Source of the DNA: Burkholderia sp. D-99
Lineage (GTDB): Bacteria > Pseudomonadota > Gammaproteobacteria > Burkholderiales > Burkholderiaceae
Assembly: GCF_011605345.1 (NCBI RefSeq)
Contig: NZ_JAAOXM010000005.1
Span: 186,001-250,000 of the forward strand
DNA: 64,000 nt
Direction of reading: 5' to 3'
Position 1 is the first letter of the stretch. Every line of letters starts with the position of its first letter. This document shows positions 63,768 to 64,000 of this stretch, one piece after another. The notes beneath the pieces were generated by a model that made no database searches, had not been told where the DNA came from, and was given only the letters and a program-made list of their open reading frames with translations. The position numbers were made by a program, and so were the translations under genes.

Positions 63768-64000
63768 GTGAAGCGAGCATGGATCATCGGTGTTGTCGTG
63801 GTCGCTGCCGTGTCGGCGGCCGGCGTGGTGTTCGGGCCCGATCTGTACGGCTATTACCGCTTCGGGAAGGCGCTGGACAGCGAGGCCGACACGCTCAGGG
63901 CCGATGCCGGCCCGTGGCCTCAGCCGCAGGAGACGTGTTTCATCTGTCACGGCCCGCGCGGGCAATCGGGTAACGGCGGATATCCGGCGCTGTCCGGCCA
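63768..64000 (+). CDS. c-type cytochrome, partial at right edge
   Basis: 77 codons are visible before the window ends. An N-terminal membrane anchor or signal segment (KRAWIIGVVVVAAVSAAGVVF) is followed by the heme motif CFICHG and GNGGYPALSGQ, as in class I cytochromes of the c4/c5 type. The GTG start directly follows the amine oxidase stop (TGAGTG) with GGAGG 5 nt upstream. It is the likely electron acceptor of that enzyme. Confidence 0.88.
   Translation, partial: MKRAWIIGVVVVAAVSAAGVVFGPDLYGYYRFGKALDSEADTLRADAGPWPQPQETCFICHGPRGQSGNGGYPALSG

Overview
The window is high-GC DNA whose gene families and layout point to the Burkholderia cepacia complex. No rRNA, tRNA, insertion sequence, prophage or CRISPR array was seen. 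The left 38.7 kb is one large minus-strand biosynthetic cluster. Domain order and precursor genes match the occidiofungin/burkholdine (ocf) family of antifungal cyclic glycolipopeptides. The match rests on remembered family knowledge and reading of the sequence, not on a database search.

Cluster (38651 down to the left edge, all minus strand). In transcription order: a type II thioesterase (ocfN-like), a UDP-xylose synthase (sugar donor), a diaminobutyrate aminotransferase (Dab precursor), a SyrP-like Fe(II)/2-oxoglutarate hydroxylase, FAAL-ACP-KS-AT0-DH(N half), LLM oxygenase-DH(C half)-KR-ACP, a 4470-residue KS-AT0-KR-ACP-KS-AT-ACP-aminotransferase-C-A(Ser)-T-C protein, a CmlA-type diiron hydroxylase, (C lobe)-A(Tyr-like)-T-E, and C-A(Dab)-T-E-C-A..., which runs off the left edge. 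Three elongating KS domains, two KRs, one alpha-oxygenase and one transaminase predict a fatty starter extended by six carbons to a 3-amino-5,6,7-trihydroxy acid. With a C12 starter this is the C18 amino acid of occidiofungin. It would be followed by Ser, beta-hydroxy-Tyr and Dab. Several megasynthase genes overlap by 4 bp (ATGA or GTGA). The remaining NRPS modules, the glycosyltransferase, the transporter and the regulators must lie left of the window.

Middle (39.4-47.7 kb): an OmpR-type two-component pair, a 9-bp tandem repeat, an AraC regulator, an AhpD-like carboxymuconolactone decarboxylase-family protein, a HAD phosphatase, an acyl-CoA ligase and a second AraC regulator. These look like ordinary accessory or core genes outside the cluster.

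Right (47.7-60.1 kb, minus strand): a pqiA-pqiA-pqiB-pqiC envelope lipid-transport operon, then a tripartite RND efflux operon (adaptor, pump, outer-membrane channel). The pump operon is followed by a response regulator and a small membrane protein and preceded by a sensor kinase. The pqi and efflux operons share an almost identical promoter-proximal element: three GATGGA repeats at 22- and 11-bp spacing, ungapped. It is probably the operator of the flanking response regulator.

Far right (60.9 kb to the edge, plus strand): a polytopic membrane protein, a TetR regulator, a Tat-exported FAD amine oxidase and a c-type cytochrome cut by the window end. They look like an inducible periplasmic amine-oxidation operon.
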